This document shows positions 56,293 to 64,000 of a DNA stretch of 64,000 nt, piece after piece. Source of the stretch: Platerodrilus igneus (Eukaryota; Arthropoda; Insecta; Coleoptera; Lycidae); assembly GCA_036346225.1 (NCBI GenBank), contig JARFIW010000500.1, positions 3,658,001 through 3,722,000 on the forward strand, written 5' to 3'. Position 1 is the first letter of the stretch; the number at the start of each line of letters is the position of its first letter. Below the pieces are notes generated by a model that saw only the letters and a program-made list of their open reading frames with translations, did not search any database and was not told the origin of the DNA. Made by a program: the position numbers and the translations under genes.

Positions 56293-59200
56293 ATTCAATT
56301 TATTGGGGATTGCAGCAAATTAAGAAAGTCTACTCTTTTTTCTTTAACTCAAGCTTTCGAGATTTTATTTTTCTCTTCCTCAGGAGTAACTAAATAAATA
56401 CAATGGTAAACAAATAAATAAATTTTAAAAGTTAAATACTTACGAATGTGAGGTTTGACTTAGATTTAAAATATTAATTTTAAATTACAAAATATGTTTC
56501 AGAATTTTGAAGGTAAAAGTAAGTGTCAATGTCAATGGGTACTACAAAATTAAAATTAGTGATACAAAATAATAATTCCTTGGATAAATTTTAAATATTA
56601 AACAAGTATTAAAATAATTAATTAACTAACAAACATAAACTAAAACGCAAGAGTATGTACGTCTGTATGAGAAATTTGTACAAGTAGTAGGAAGATGTAG
56701 AAGCAATAGAATCACATTCATTTTATCATATAAACATATATAAATGTATAGAAATACATATATGTGTGTGCATGTACACATGCAAACAATTCACATACAA
56801 AAATAAATAAAACAAAAAGAAAGAACATGTGCAAGAATACACGTAAGTATAAACGTAAACATACAACCAACAGACACACAAACACCAACAAACAAACACA
56901 CAACACACATACACATACACAGACACATAAACAAAACAAAAAACAAAGCTAAGAATATAAGCACTAATGAGATTTAGTAATTATGTCTGTGGTACAGTTC
57001 TTGTTCTTATTTTGGTGTCTATTTCCAGTAGATACGCGTATATGCAGCTAAGATTATCTATATCTTTTTTTAAATTTAGTGCTTCTGGTTCTTGTGCAAT
57101 TCTAACCATTTCTATGAATTTCCTTTTTGTAGTGTCCTTTTCTACATCTAAAATTACTGCATCAGTATAGTTCATTTTGTGGCCTGCTTCTATAACATGC
57201 GTTGAAAGTGCTGAAGAATTAACATTTCTTCTGGTATCACTTTTCCCACTTCTTTTACTTACTCACTTACTGTCTGTTCAGTCACTCTCAATTCTATATT
57301 CTTAAAATTTTTTATTTTATTTTACCCCTTTTTGTCGCGCCTTTTTTTGTAATGTGCACACCGAATGCACGCCCCGTACTTGCAACGTTTGGTTGGTTCT
57401 TTAATTAAACTTTTTATTTCAATGCCTCGACTATTTAAGCTCTTAAATCTCAGGGTGTTCAACTACTTATAGTGAGTTCTGTTATAAGTAGATGTGCAAA
57501 GTCCAACCAAAGTGCACCTCTTTTGTTTTAGTACAAAATTTTTACTCTACTTTTTAATATGCCAAAATTTTACTACGATCAAAGTTGCTTTGTGCCAAAT
57601 TAAATTACTACCAAAATTATATGACTGTTTTTGACGTTTTAAGATATCTCAGCACTCACCTGGTCTATACTTCGTTCTTGGCCGCTCTAACTGCTGGCTC
57701 AAAATCCTTGTCGCCGTATTTAGACCAGGGTAGAAAATTAATTAATTACATCAAATAATTTTAATCACCGTGTATAAGGAAGCTTTGGGAAAAAGTACAC
57801 GTAATTAAAATGCCTAGTGTGAAGATTTAAATCATTCAATTAGAATGTAAAGTTTGTATAGAATTTTATTAGATAATACGCGTTATCAAAACCGTGGAGC
57901 ATAAAAATTTATTTGTTTTATTAAAAATAAGGGATTTAAATTATTCACTAGACGCTTTCTATAAAAAGAAGCAGAATTAAAATGCTCAAATTGTATGTAA
58001 TTTAATTGTTCCAAGTATTAAAACAAATAGAAATTACGTGCAAAATTTATATTAATTGATTCAAGTTCTAAGTAACGGGTATTAAACAAAGTGTACAAAT
58101 AATAATTAATATTTAATTTGTATTCACTAAAAATTAAAGGGTAGAAGTCAATGCCATTCATTATTATTTTAATTGGAGTTAATTGAACGATTATTAAGGT
58201 ATTATATGCATAAATGCTTTGAAAAACTCAATAATACCAAATATGAGACGCGTTGCTAGCATACAAATATATCTAGAAGGTTAAAATGTTACGATGAGAA
58301 CACCTGCGTATTTTTAAAAGTCAATTTCTGTTTAATTTGTTTGGATAAACATGAAAATTCTGCGTATATTGCAAACGGTTGGATAAACCGTAGCTTATAA
58401 TTAAAATAAGAATCCACGTGGATTGAAATAACCGATAGTAAAGAGTATCGATTTGCACCACTAGGACCAAATTAGAAAAAGACATAAAATGCGCAAGGCT
58501 GAGACACAGATAATAAAAGGCGTGATTTGAGCAACGTCACGAGGGCTACGATTGGTTGATATAAGATGCAGATATGAGAGGTGGGACCAACAATTTCTAG
58601 ATAAAATTAATTAGTTATTCGCAGACGCGTGGCGAGACGTGTGAAAATTTCTTATATTTTCAACTGGCGCGAGTGCAAATTTTGTAGAACCGCGTGCCGG
58701 ACTGTCGAAAAGGGAACAGAGAATGCGAAATTCTGAGAATTGTCCGTTGGGGGACAAAACCGACGTGCAAGCAAGGCTGTTATATAAACCCGGACTTTAA
58801 ACAGTTTCGCTCTCTTAGATTTTCGATTTTGATTCAATACTTTAAACAGTTTGCTCTTATATTTTGTGATTATTGAATACTTTAAAACAGTTTGCTCTTT
58901 ACGTGCTACGATACAAGTTATTATGCATTAGTGCACTTAGAAAAGAAGATACAAGGTAATAAAGTCTAGTTATATTTGCGAGTATTACTGTACCAATTAT
59001 CCAAATTTGTAACGATAAATGAATAAACAAAAGTAGGCAGTTTTGGGTATAGCATGAAAGAATTATGAATTTCAGTGCTATTTTTCGGGGGTGTTAATAA
59101 TCAAATGTTATTCGTAAACGTGATTGGATCCACAAAACAAGATTTAGATATACATAGATGCGTTCCTGAGAAGCCCTGAAACTTTTTAAACGAATGGTGT

Positions 59201-59961
59201 TGTAGATGAATTTTAAAAGGCGACCAGGAATCTGAGGACGGAAACATAGCCCAGTTGGAATGGTGAAATTAGCAAGGACGGTGTACATTGAAGCCACTAG
59301 TGCAGTAACCTTCAGGTAAATTATACAATTTTGTTCGAACTTTGATGTTTTGGTGTGTGTTGGATATCTTTATAATTTATTTGATAAAAAATGGACAGTA
59401 GTGAATTTGTATAAACAACAAATTTTGAATTTAAGGTAAAATTTTCTTGTTTAAGTAGAAAGGAGTATTTAGCAGTTTATGTTTTGATTATGATGAAAAT
59501 TTGGGTCAGTCTTTGAGCTCAATTAGACTAACCTGTTTAATTAACGTAAAGGGGTGGGAGATGCTCCCTTTGTACTCAGACTTAGGTCTGCACATATTGT
59601 AACTTAATTAGTATGCATCCTACCAGGACTTTAATTCTGGATGCAAATTAAAACTGATGACAAATTTAAACTTGAAATTTTATGATACTGAAATTTATGC
59701 TGAAATTTAATTTTGAAATTTTAATGTATTATGAATATTGATGTAAATAGATTTAACGTTGATGTTTGTGGTAGGAATGTGTTTTTTTTTTTTATGAATG
59801 AGGATGAAAGTTATCTAGGGGAGCAGCCGAAGTGGAAAGAGTACAGAGGCGATTATCAGAAGAGATTCAACAGGGCGAGAATCACAGCAAATCTTGGTGC
59901 CCAGTTTGAGAGGCTCGAATATTTTTTTTTACTCTGGTGAGGCTTTTTGTATGATTCACAG

Positions 59962-60012
<51 letters not shown>

Positions 60013-61718
60013 CCATGAATATGTTAAGTTGCTAGATTAAGGTCGGAATTCTTGGACTTTATTAACGTTATTACTTTTTTTGTTATGAGTTTATAGAGAA
60101 TATTAAGAGTTATTGGCTATGTTTCAGTTGGAAGCCAATCTGTTTAAATGTCAAATTTGCAATGTTTAGTAGAATGTAATTACCCGATTTAAGGGGGCTT
60201 TAGTTAAATAAGAAATACGAATTTTATTGCATTCAAGTATGTCAATATAGTAAATGTATATAATTATACCACCACATTTAAGGTTATTAAATTCCTTATT
60301 TGATAATTTTGAGATCTATAATTTAAAGAGGTTTGTTGAAATACATTTAAGGTACAGATACTTTGTAAACTTTTGGGTAAGTTAACTCACCAGTATCGGT
60401 TTCAGAATTCTAGGCCTACACACCCGGGACATGTCCATGTCCTCTCCGCTGTAGAGTAGCCGAGGCGTTTGAAGAAAGTAAGAGTAAATACTATTGAAAT
60501 AGGTAAGTGGACCCTTATATTGCAATTTAGAACCATAAAAAGTGATATAGAATTGGCATTTGATTATATATGTATTAGGTAACTCGTTCTTTGTTTCTTT
60601 GACTGATATAGATAGGTCAGAATAAGGGGGTGAACTGTTACAAGAAGCAGAAAGGAAAAAGAAGTCTTGAAATGTGGTGCTACTGATGTATGATGAAGAT
60701 ATCATGAACAGACAAAGTTAAGAACAAAGAAGTTTACTTTTAATTTTTGTTTGATTCCTTTAACTATTTGATTTTCTTTGTTAGAGCGTTGAGAATTTTG
60801 TATACGATTTACTATTTTTGTGCGATACAAAAATACCAGAAATATTTTTTCATGTATTAAAGCTTAGTATTCTGTACGCAAACAATTCATTTCCTTGATT
60901 TTCGTGAGTGAAAATAAAAATGTAAATCGGATTTACAATTGTTAAGGATTTTGGCAACTGTCTATTATCTTTATCTGATAATAGTGGTAGGTCTTTGTAC
61001 TTGTATTATTTGCCTGATAACTGTTTTGTTGAACTGTCTGATGACTGTGACTGGTAGTGCCCTCAAAAACTTGTATAAATAAACTTTTCATGTTGGGAAG
61101 TGTTCATAAAATTAGAAATGACTGAATGTTAGAAATACGTCTATTGGGTTCATATAAAAAAAATGTTTTGCATTGATTTGGTCATGTTGAGTGAATGAGC
61201 AAAAATAGAATAATTGAAAGCTATAAGGATAAATGAAAGGAGTGAATATTAAGACTTTCCCTTAAAAGCGGGTATATGAATACCCGAAAGAACAAACAAA
61301 CAAGTTTTAACAAAGAGCTTGTATGAACCAAATTACAACTATTGTTGAATCAAAAGAGAAATCTGAATAGTAAGACACACAGAAATAATGTGAATATGGT
61401 AAATAAATATAAATTTTTGATAACCTTGTAGAGAGAATGGCATTAATGGCATATGTGTTTGTATGTGTTAAATGAGTAGCTTTTAATGTTTAATTTTAGT
61501 ATCTTTATATCGTTTAAGCATATTTTTTTATTAATTTTTTAGAGTAAGATTATTCCGATAAGTGGAGTTCCCGAAGAACATGTGAAAACTCGACGAGTGC
61601 GAATATTTATGCCTTCTAAAAATGCGATGCAAAGTGGAACTGATAACATAGGTCATTGGGAAATTGAGTTTGAAACTCGAGAGAGGTGGGAGAATCCTTT
61701 AATGGGATGGTGTTCCAC
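39277..61718 (+). CDS. ndufs4: NADH dehydrogenase [ubiquinone] iron-sulfur protein 4, exons 1-3 of a spliced gene (3' end outside)
   Basis: Accessory 18-kDa subunit of mitochondrial complex I, acting in the matrix arm. Exons 39277-39296, 39578-39740 and 61543-61718 join with matching phases (2, 0, then 2 at the next junction). The joined product starts [19 protein letters not shown], a plausible mitochondrial targeting peptide (positive, serine-rich, no acids), continues with a poorly conserved linker ([19 protein letters not shown]) and enters the conserved domain in exon 3 ([35 protein letters not shown]). The C-terminal third (the DPLSN-to-end part in other animals) is missing because it lies after 64000. 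Intron 1 is 281 bp, intron 2 is 21,802 bp. Confidence 0.85.
39578..39740 (+). CDS. ndufs4: ndufs4 exon 2
   Basis: Acceptor TTTATTTCTAG and donor CCG|GTAAG. 163 nt encoding [17 protein letters not shown] through EGYIDIQEP. Only this frame is open. Confidence 0.78.
39741..40560. other. ndufs4 intron 2, first part, nothing recognised
   Basis: AT-rich sequence with no ORF, repeat or splice pair that I can support. Confidence 0.4.
40570..40890 (-). mobile_element. tRNA-derived SINE, copy 1
   Basis: On the - strand: tRNA-like head with B-box-like AGTTCGATTAC, then body TTGAAAAATGTTAGGTGAGC, ATTTTTCACAAATATATGC, GAATGAGAGATAAAAT, CAAAATTCAAAATTTTCAGG and TGGCCAAAGTAGT. The same body blocks in the same order occur at 42500-42830 and 43650-43860. 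Confidence 0.65.
41230..41446 (-). other. Possible exon of an unknown gene
   Basis: A 70-codon open stretch on the - strand without ATG, bounded by a good acceptor (TTCTTGTTTAG at about 41450-41440 on the - strand) and a possible donor (AAAG|GTGAAA at about 41235). It encodes [20 protein letters not shown] and [12 protein letters not shown]. Base composition is less AT-rich than its surroundings. Could equally be a relic of an unknown element; 40963-41145 nearby is also GC-rich. The remainder of 40891-42495 holds nothing recognised. Confidence 0.25.
42500..42830 (+). mobile_element. tRNA-derived SINE, copy 2 (with A and B boxes)
   Basis: A-box-like TGGTGTAGTTTATATGC (from about 42510) and B-box GGTTTGAATCC (42553-42563) about 43 bp apart, as in RNA polymerase III promoters of tRNA-derived SINEs. 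Body as in copy 1 (TTGAAAAATGTTAGCCGAGC, TTTTCACAAAAATATGC, TTTCAAATTTTCCAGG, TTGGCCAATGTAGTA) and tail GGAGCATTGGAAAATCAAAT. Confidence 0.7.
42860..43445 (-). pseudogene. BEL/Pao integrase fragment
   Basis: Open from 43441 to 42878 on the - strand: [33 protein letters not shown] (second catalytic Asp with DKGSDF for the usual DNG.NF), [19 protein letters not shown] (catalytic Glu), then HFLLGSS. The first catalytic Asp region is missing or upstream in decayed sequence. Different subfamily from the BEL at 16522. Confidence 0.75.
43640..43860 (+). mobile_element. tRNA-derived SINE, copy 3 (5' truncated)
   Basis: Begins in the body (GACTGCTTGAAAAATGTTA) and continues CACAAAAATACATCC, CGAATGAGAAATAAAATGTA, CAAAATTCAAAATTTCCAGG, GAGCATTGGAAAATCAAATG. 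Inserted in the BEL/Pao relic. Confidence 0.7.
44050..44880 (-). pseudogene. Decayed BEL/Pao relic (RNase H and adjacent regions)
   Basis: About 44780-44580 encodes [30 protein letters not shown], matching the Pao-type RNase H (TAKAKV.P...PRLEL). 44327-44052 is an open frame ([16 protein letters not shown]...) of unclear origin. Heavily mutated; probably the upstream part of the integrase relic at 42860-43445. Confidence 0.5.
44893..45060 (-). mobile_element. RTE LINE 3' end with (GAT)n tail
   Basis: On the - strand ends in GATGATGATGATTAAT (44895-44909), the simple-repeat tail typical of RTE elements, preceded by GAAAATAGAAAAGAAATTAGAGC-like tail sequence. 45004-45050 is duplicated at 45324-45370, the 3' end of the next LINE. 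45061-45310 has a direct repeat (TATGTTATGGTAAGG) and no gene. Confidence 0.65.
45352..46951 (-). pseudogene. RTE reverse transcriptase, broken
   Basis: 46951-46484: [50 protein letters not shown], then frame breaks ([18 protein letters not shown] and [16 protein letters not shown] residues remain at 46260-46420). 46113-45862: [17 protein letters not shown] and [16 protein letters not shown] with intact FADD. 45723-45352: [40 protein letters not shown]. All expected blocks are present but separated by stops. Confidence 0.8.
46994..47952 (-). pseudogene. RTE apurinic-type endonuclease and linker
   Basis: Continuous 292-codon frame from 47872, with earlier residues ([16 protein letters not shown]) separated by one stop at 47954. 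Motifs: [44 protein letters not shown], and IDSDHNLV (catalytic SDH). Linker: [20 protein letters not shown]. The element's nickase for target-primed reverse transcription. Start codon as such is not recognisable because the 5' end is truncated. Confidence 0.8.
47954..48964 (-). pseudogene. Chimeric ORF: RTE linker/RT fused in frame to the start of another RTE copy
   Basis: Open for 336 codons. The first about 312 residues ([76 protein letters not shown]) belong to the LINE that starts near 50390; the last about 23 ([15 protein letters not shown]) are the endonuclease start of the neighbouring LINE copy. The junction is near 48003. Not a functional gene; a product of one LINE inserting into, or recombining with, another. 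Confidence 0.75.
48004..50390 (-). mobile_element. RTE LINE, second subfamily, 5' part, interrupted by a foldback
   Basis: The 5' untranslated part (about 50100-50390) is shared with the + strand copy at 25200-25497. Endonuclease start from 50088 ([40 protein letters not shown]), [10 protein letters not shown] at 49540 (usual GDFN altered), then the foldback at 49092-49495, then ENRLVEF, and [17 protein letters not shown] onward to 48004. 3' half missing. Confidence 0.75.
49092..49495. mobile_element. Foldback insertion, 172-bp near-perfect inverted arms, 12-bp target duplication
   Basis: Arms 49092-49263 and 49273-49444 (about four mismatches in 172 bp) around a 9-nt loop, followed by a unique 51-nt tail. 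Flanked by CCAAATAAACCT at 49080-49091 and 49496-49507, which restores the LINE frame when one copy and the insert are removed. The arms contain, on the - strand of the left arm, CTGAAGATGGGCT...AGCCTGAAAC. Long duplication and one-sided tail fit target-primed retrotransposition, for example by a Penelope-like element. Confidence 0.88.
50420..51085 (+). pseudogene. RTE LINE fragment, inverted relative to its neighbour
   Basis: [20 protein letters not shown], then shifted frames with [36 protein letters not shown] and [17 protein letters not shown] residues. It matches the same region as 48000-48560 but on the other strand, so two RTE copies lie head to head around 50400. 51086-51599 holds nothing recognised. 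Confidence 0.7.
51600..53885 (+). mobile_element. CR1/Jockey-group LINE ORF2 relic, heavily decayed
   Basis: Endonuclease traces: [28 protein letters not shown] (51660-51800), then SDFNVHFGP and [18 protein letters not shown] (about 52115-52230). RT traces: [14 protein letters not shown] (52609-52845), [37 protein letters not shown] (53010-53130). C-terminal domain 53380-53847 ([35 protein letters not shown]), typical of the end of such ORFs. 3' tail TGTAAAATAAAAATTAAAAAA. Many stops. Confidence 0.7.
54072..54412 (-). mobile_element. Retro-inserted fragment of a LINE endonuclease, 12-bp target duplication
   Basis: On the - strand encodes [34 protein letters not shown] and [17 protein letters not shown] then IVDHPIKT: the endonuclease motifs GDLNIDF, TR, LDYV and DH. 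Ends with AATAAAGTCAATTCAAACAAAA, like a polyadenylated RNA end. Flanked by ATACCACCAAGC at 54060-54071 and 54413-54424. Confidence 0.7.
54433..55104 (+). pseudogene. RTE LINE relic (RT C-terminal half), continuing at 60643-60735
   Basis: [34 protein letters not shown] and later EFTKG-like tail, [17 protein letters not shown]. Interrupted at 54505-54677 by a small RTE insertion and at 55105-60642 by a large one. After the large insert the LINE reads on as AERKKKS... and RQS.EQRSL, comparable to 36840-36920. Confidence 0.75.
54505..54677 (+). mobile_element. 173-bp 5'-truncated RTE 3' end, 13-bp target duplication
   Basis: Flanked by TGACAAACGATTG at 54492-54504 and 54678-54690. The insert matches the RTE 3' end (ACTGTGCAAATTTTAGGGAA, AACCAGTTTCAGGACTGAAG) and finishes AATGATGA. 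A textbook truncated LINE insertion, here into another RTE copy. Confidence 0.88.
56251..56287 (+). repeat. (TA)n microsatellite
   Basis: About 18 TA units, adjoining the 3' end of the Penelope-like fragment. Confidence 0.9.
56290..57260 (-). mobile_element. Penelope-like element 3' fragment
   Basis: On the - strand, 57230-56981 encodes [40 protein letters not shown] and [21 protein letters not shown], which is the C-terminal GIY-YIG endonuclease region of Penelope-like elements (SAL..H....GH...). It ends in a stop near 56985. Downstream (57000 towards 56300) is a long AT/CA-rich 3' region ending with CCTGAGGAAGAGAAAAATAA and TCTCGAAAGC at 56340-56386, a Penelope-type terminal motif. The reverse transcriptase part is deleted. 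Confidence 0.65.
56760..56950 (+). repeat. Low-complexity CA-rich tract
   Basis: ACACAAACACCAACAAACAAACAC-type sequence; frames in both strands are open only because of the composition. Lies in the Penelope-like 3' region. Confidence 0.8.
58778..58965 (+). promoter_or_regulatory. Possible LTR promoter: TATA box, repeated initiator-proximal units, polyadenylation signal
   Basis: TTATATAAACCC at about 58780-58791, then three copies of ACTTTAAA(A)CAGTTT.GCTCT (58795, 58840, 58881; spacing about 43 bp) and GGTAATAAAGT at 58955. Two CCAAT-like sites (GATTGGTTGATATAAG at 58551) lie upstream. The arrangement suits a transcribed LTR; no coding sequence follows. 57261-58777 and 58966-59962 are otherwise AT-rich without genes. 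Confidence 0.35.
59963..60009 (+). repeat. (AT)n microsatellite
   Basis: Pure AT repeat within the 5.5-kb insertion. Confidence 0.9.
60736..61542. other. Last part of ndufs4 intron 2
   Basis: AT-rich. No element recognised after the end of the RTE relic; ends in the exon 3 acceptor polypyrimidine stretch (TTTTTTTATTAATTTTTTAG). Confidence 0.5.
61543..61718 (+). CDS. ndufs4: ndufs4 exon 3
   Basis: Acceptor TTAATTTTTTAG, donor AC|GTAAGT. 176 nt, frame 1 open, encodes the highly conserved [13 protein letters not shown] and [18 protein letters not shown] block of the family. Confidence 0.95.
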
Positions 61719-62169
61719 GTAAGTAAATATTTTCTGTTATCATGCCAGGGCTGTCTTGTGTATATTGTTTATTAGGGTTTTTAATATTTAGTTGATTGGT
61801 TTAAACAAATTTTAGTGTATTTAGTTGTGCAACAATATCGGATAAATCTGAGGCATTGTTGGGGAAATTTTAGAAAATTAGTATTTTGTGATTAAAATTA
61901 AATCACCGAAAATCTTCATTACTATACAGCTTTTTAGTATAGTTTCAGTAAGTATTTTGTACCACTGCTCTGATTCTAACTACTATCATTAAGATTGTTG
62001 TGTAAGGGATGATTTAAAACCATATTTATGAGTTCTAATATTCAGAAAATTATAAGCTTTCCTATATTCAACAAATCATAAGTAAAAACAGTGTTAGCCA
62101 ATATTAATGAAGGGAATGATAAAATTACAGGAATTTTGTTTGTCAGAAAAGTGTTTTAATTTTAAACAT

Positions 62170-62780
62170 TGTTATAACCCCGGCGTCCGTATTCAGCGCC
62201 ACTGCTACAGTTGGCACACTGATACGATCCACGTTCACAATATTGCACAATAATGATATTATGACATGTTTACGTGTCAAATTGTATCACATACCAAATA
62301 CGTTTACAATGATACAAGTTGCACTGTAAAATGAAAATAAAGCGAAGTGCTCACTTAAAACGCGCCTGGCAGTTAATCTCAGGGCATCTCGTTCGGGTGT
62401 GGGTTACTTCATGCCATCGTTGAAACCAAATTGATTTATCTTCCTTATTCGTTTGTAGGGGAGCGGCAAGGATATAGGTAGAGGCAACGATAGAAGGTAG
62501 AGATAAAAGGAAACCTACATCCTAAAAAAGAGAAAAGACAAAAAAATACGATACAGGCAAACGTCACCGTTCGACGTCTTGTGGCTAATAATACTCATGT
62601 CCTGTCGTGTTGCAAACCGCGCACTTCCCCATCACTCCGTACCTGCACATTCTTTTGCGCAAACGCAACTGTCCGAAATGACGGAAATGAACAAGTCTAT
62701 TTTAAAATAGTGGTGGGAATTCATTCACATATTTATACTTAATCTAAATATGATACATAGCCGATTTTCGGCATGTAACA
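62170..62780 (-). repeat. Solo LTR, reverse copy of the 26370 family, target duplication ACAT
   Basis: On the - strand starts TGTTACATGCCGAAAATCGG and ends CGCCGGGGTTATAACA. Shares with 26370-27021 the blocks TTTTAAAATAGA, CATTTCCGTCATTTCGGACA, GTTGCGTTTGCGCA, GACGTCGAACGGTGACGTTT and ATGTAGGTTTCCTTTTATCT. ACAT flanks it at 62166-62169 and 62781-62784. Lies in the ndufs4 intron after exon 3. Confidence 0.88.
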
Positions 62781-62784
62781 ACAT

Positions 62785-64000
62785 ATGTGGATTTTCAATA
62801 TCATTTCAACTGATTTATTTACTTTGGATGTGGTCGTTGAAGTGTGATGTAAGATTCATACTATTTTACATTTGATAAAAATAAACTGAAAATAAAAATC
62901 ATCCTTGGGAAGAAATGGATCACCTATTGTATTGCATATAATCACATTATTCGCTAAGCCACGACCTTTGAATTTTCATATGTATTAATTCAATATGTGT
63001 TTTGTAGGTCTTCATGCAATATATACAAATGGTATCGTCATTAAAGTTAGGTCTCTTTCTCACTCCTATAATGCCTATTTGTCTTTTTCTAGTTTACTGT
63101 ATAACAGACCTGGGATCATGTTTTTGTATCTATATATAGAATTCAATGGAAACCATGTAGATTATTAAGCCACAAAAGGAGTTGGTACTCGCATTAATAT
63201 TCTGATTAGCTAAAGTTTTAACAACAAGTTATGAAATCTTGAACTTTTTAACTGACAATACTGAATTTAGATATACAGGTTTAAGTTTCAGCATGTTCCT
63301 TAAATAAAATTCTGTTGCTTCTAATTTTTCTGGCAATAATTTTTGTTACGGTAAAAAGAGCGGTGAGTTAATCAATTTTAATTTGTCCTGAAGGGTGCAT
63401 TGGCTAACTGCAGTGGTACAGGGGCGAGTTCCTATGAAAGCAATTATAAAAGAAAATAATAAATTTGAAATAAAAATAATAATATAGGTGGAATGCAATA
63501 ACTACATTACAATAATCACTTCCTCCGAAAGGCTTCTTCTCTTTGTCATAAGTGAGGGATGCCAAACCGTCTTTCGCAGTAATTCATTTTTAATTATTCC
63601 TACATGGAACATAGTTACTCCACAGTTACCTAAACTATTACATTATACTTTACCATTCTCTAAATACCTTAAAACATTTATTAAATTTTCTGGTCACATT
63701 AAATAAAATTAAAAATATGAAATGCCTCTTCCAAATACGATGGAGTAGCTGTAAGTCCTTTACAAATTTGTTTGGTTACATATTTTTTAAATATAGTCAT
63801 AACATTCAACCTAAACTTAAGTTCTATTAACATTAAATAATTTCTGTATAACTACATAATATAGTTTCCTTAAAAGAACCTAGATTTCTTAACCTAACTC
63901 TGGCCAGGTATTGCTAAAAGAAATCCCAAAAGACATTAATTCATCAACTATCCTATCTTCACTCCAATTTTTCCCAATTACTGGAAATGTCGTTAATAAC
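62785..64000. other. ndufs4 intron 3 continuation, nothing recognised
   Basis: No NDUFS4 C-terminal exon (DP.SN... GWxY) is visible on the + strand up to 64000. The 72-codon frame at 63488-63706 has no similarity I recognise and looks like chance. Confidence 0.45.

Larger units (their letters stand above)
55105..60642 (+). mobile_element. 5.5-kb insertion with TGTAACA/TGTTACA ends and 4-bp target duplication AGAA; possible giant solo LTR
   Basis: Starts TGTAACACCCAAG, ends GTGAACTGTTACA; AGAA at 55101-55104 and 60643-60646; the host LINE is collinear on both sides. The two ends are not direct repeats of each other and no gag or pol is visible. A TATA box with repeated downstream units at 58778-58900 and a polyadenylation-type signal near 58957 look like the U3-R-U5 core of an LTR. 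A Penelope-like fragment (about 56290-57260) and two TA microsatellites enlarge it. Alternative: a non-autonomous DNA transposon with short TIRs and 4-bp duplications (Ginger-like). Confidence 0.7.

Noticed and set aside
56718..56952. Cysteine/valine-rich and Asn/Thr-rich frames on both strands
   Set aside because: They are translations of a CA/GT-rich low-complexity tract.
61719..64000. Search for the NDUFS4 C-terminal exon
   Set aside because: No stretch resembling the conserved DPLSN to GWxY region was found on the + strand before the window ends.

Overview
The window looks like an insect (arthropod) nuclear genome: AT-rich, with one spliced host gene embedded in dense layers of nested transposable elements. 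The only host gene I recognise is ndufs4, the 18-kDa accessory subunit of mitochondrial complex I. Three of its exons lie on the + strand (39277-39296, 39578-39740, 61543-61718), the 3' end lies beyond the window, and intron 2 is 21.8 kb of transposon debris. Almost everything else is mobile or virus-like DNA. I made all similarity calls by eye and ran no database search.

Layout. 1-1613: 3' part of a Tc1/mariner-superfamily transposon with an intact transposase frame and its right terminal repeat. About 2010-15330: a mosaic built from a Polinton/adintovirus-like family, with terminal-repeat modules at 2010-2560, 4570-4800, 8582-8708 and (inverted) 14740-15329, and broken pieces of a protein-primed DNA-polymerase-B N-terminal region at 2700-3560 and 9740-9900. 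A decayed hAT (ZMYM-like) transposon sits inside it. The most unusual part is 8582-15329, a 6.7-kb segment bounded by about 127-bp inverted repeats. It still holds intact, unrecognised small genes: a 216-aa gene on the - strand at 11382-12032, a 160-aa gene on the + strand at 13282-13764, and an overlapping short reading frame that ends in a beta-TrCP-type degron motif.

15330-25200: 5' remnant of a Gypsy element, then a nearly complete but broken BEL/Pao element (16522-23019), a palindromic 10-bp array, a small MITE and an RTE LINE fragment. 25200-37190: one RTE LINE relic split by a solo LTR (TSD ACTT) and by a very young 9.3-kb Gypsy element (TSD AGTT). 37195-38450: an unrecognised 96-codon ORF and a 0.9-kb non-autonomous DNA transposon.

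39277-64000: ndufs4 and its introns. Intron 2 carries three copies of a tRNA-derived SINE, a BEL/Pao relic, several RTE copies (one forming a chimeric ORF), a 404-bp near-perfect foldback with a 12-bp target duplication, a CR1/Jockey-like LINE, and a 5.5-kb insertion ending TGTAACA...TGTTACA with a 4-bp duplication (AGAA), possibly a giant solo LTR, that itself hosts a Penelope-like fragment. The intron after exon 3 holds a second solo LTR of the 26370 family. Target-site duplications at many junctions allow a partial relative chronology to be read from the sequence.
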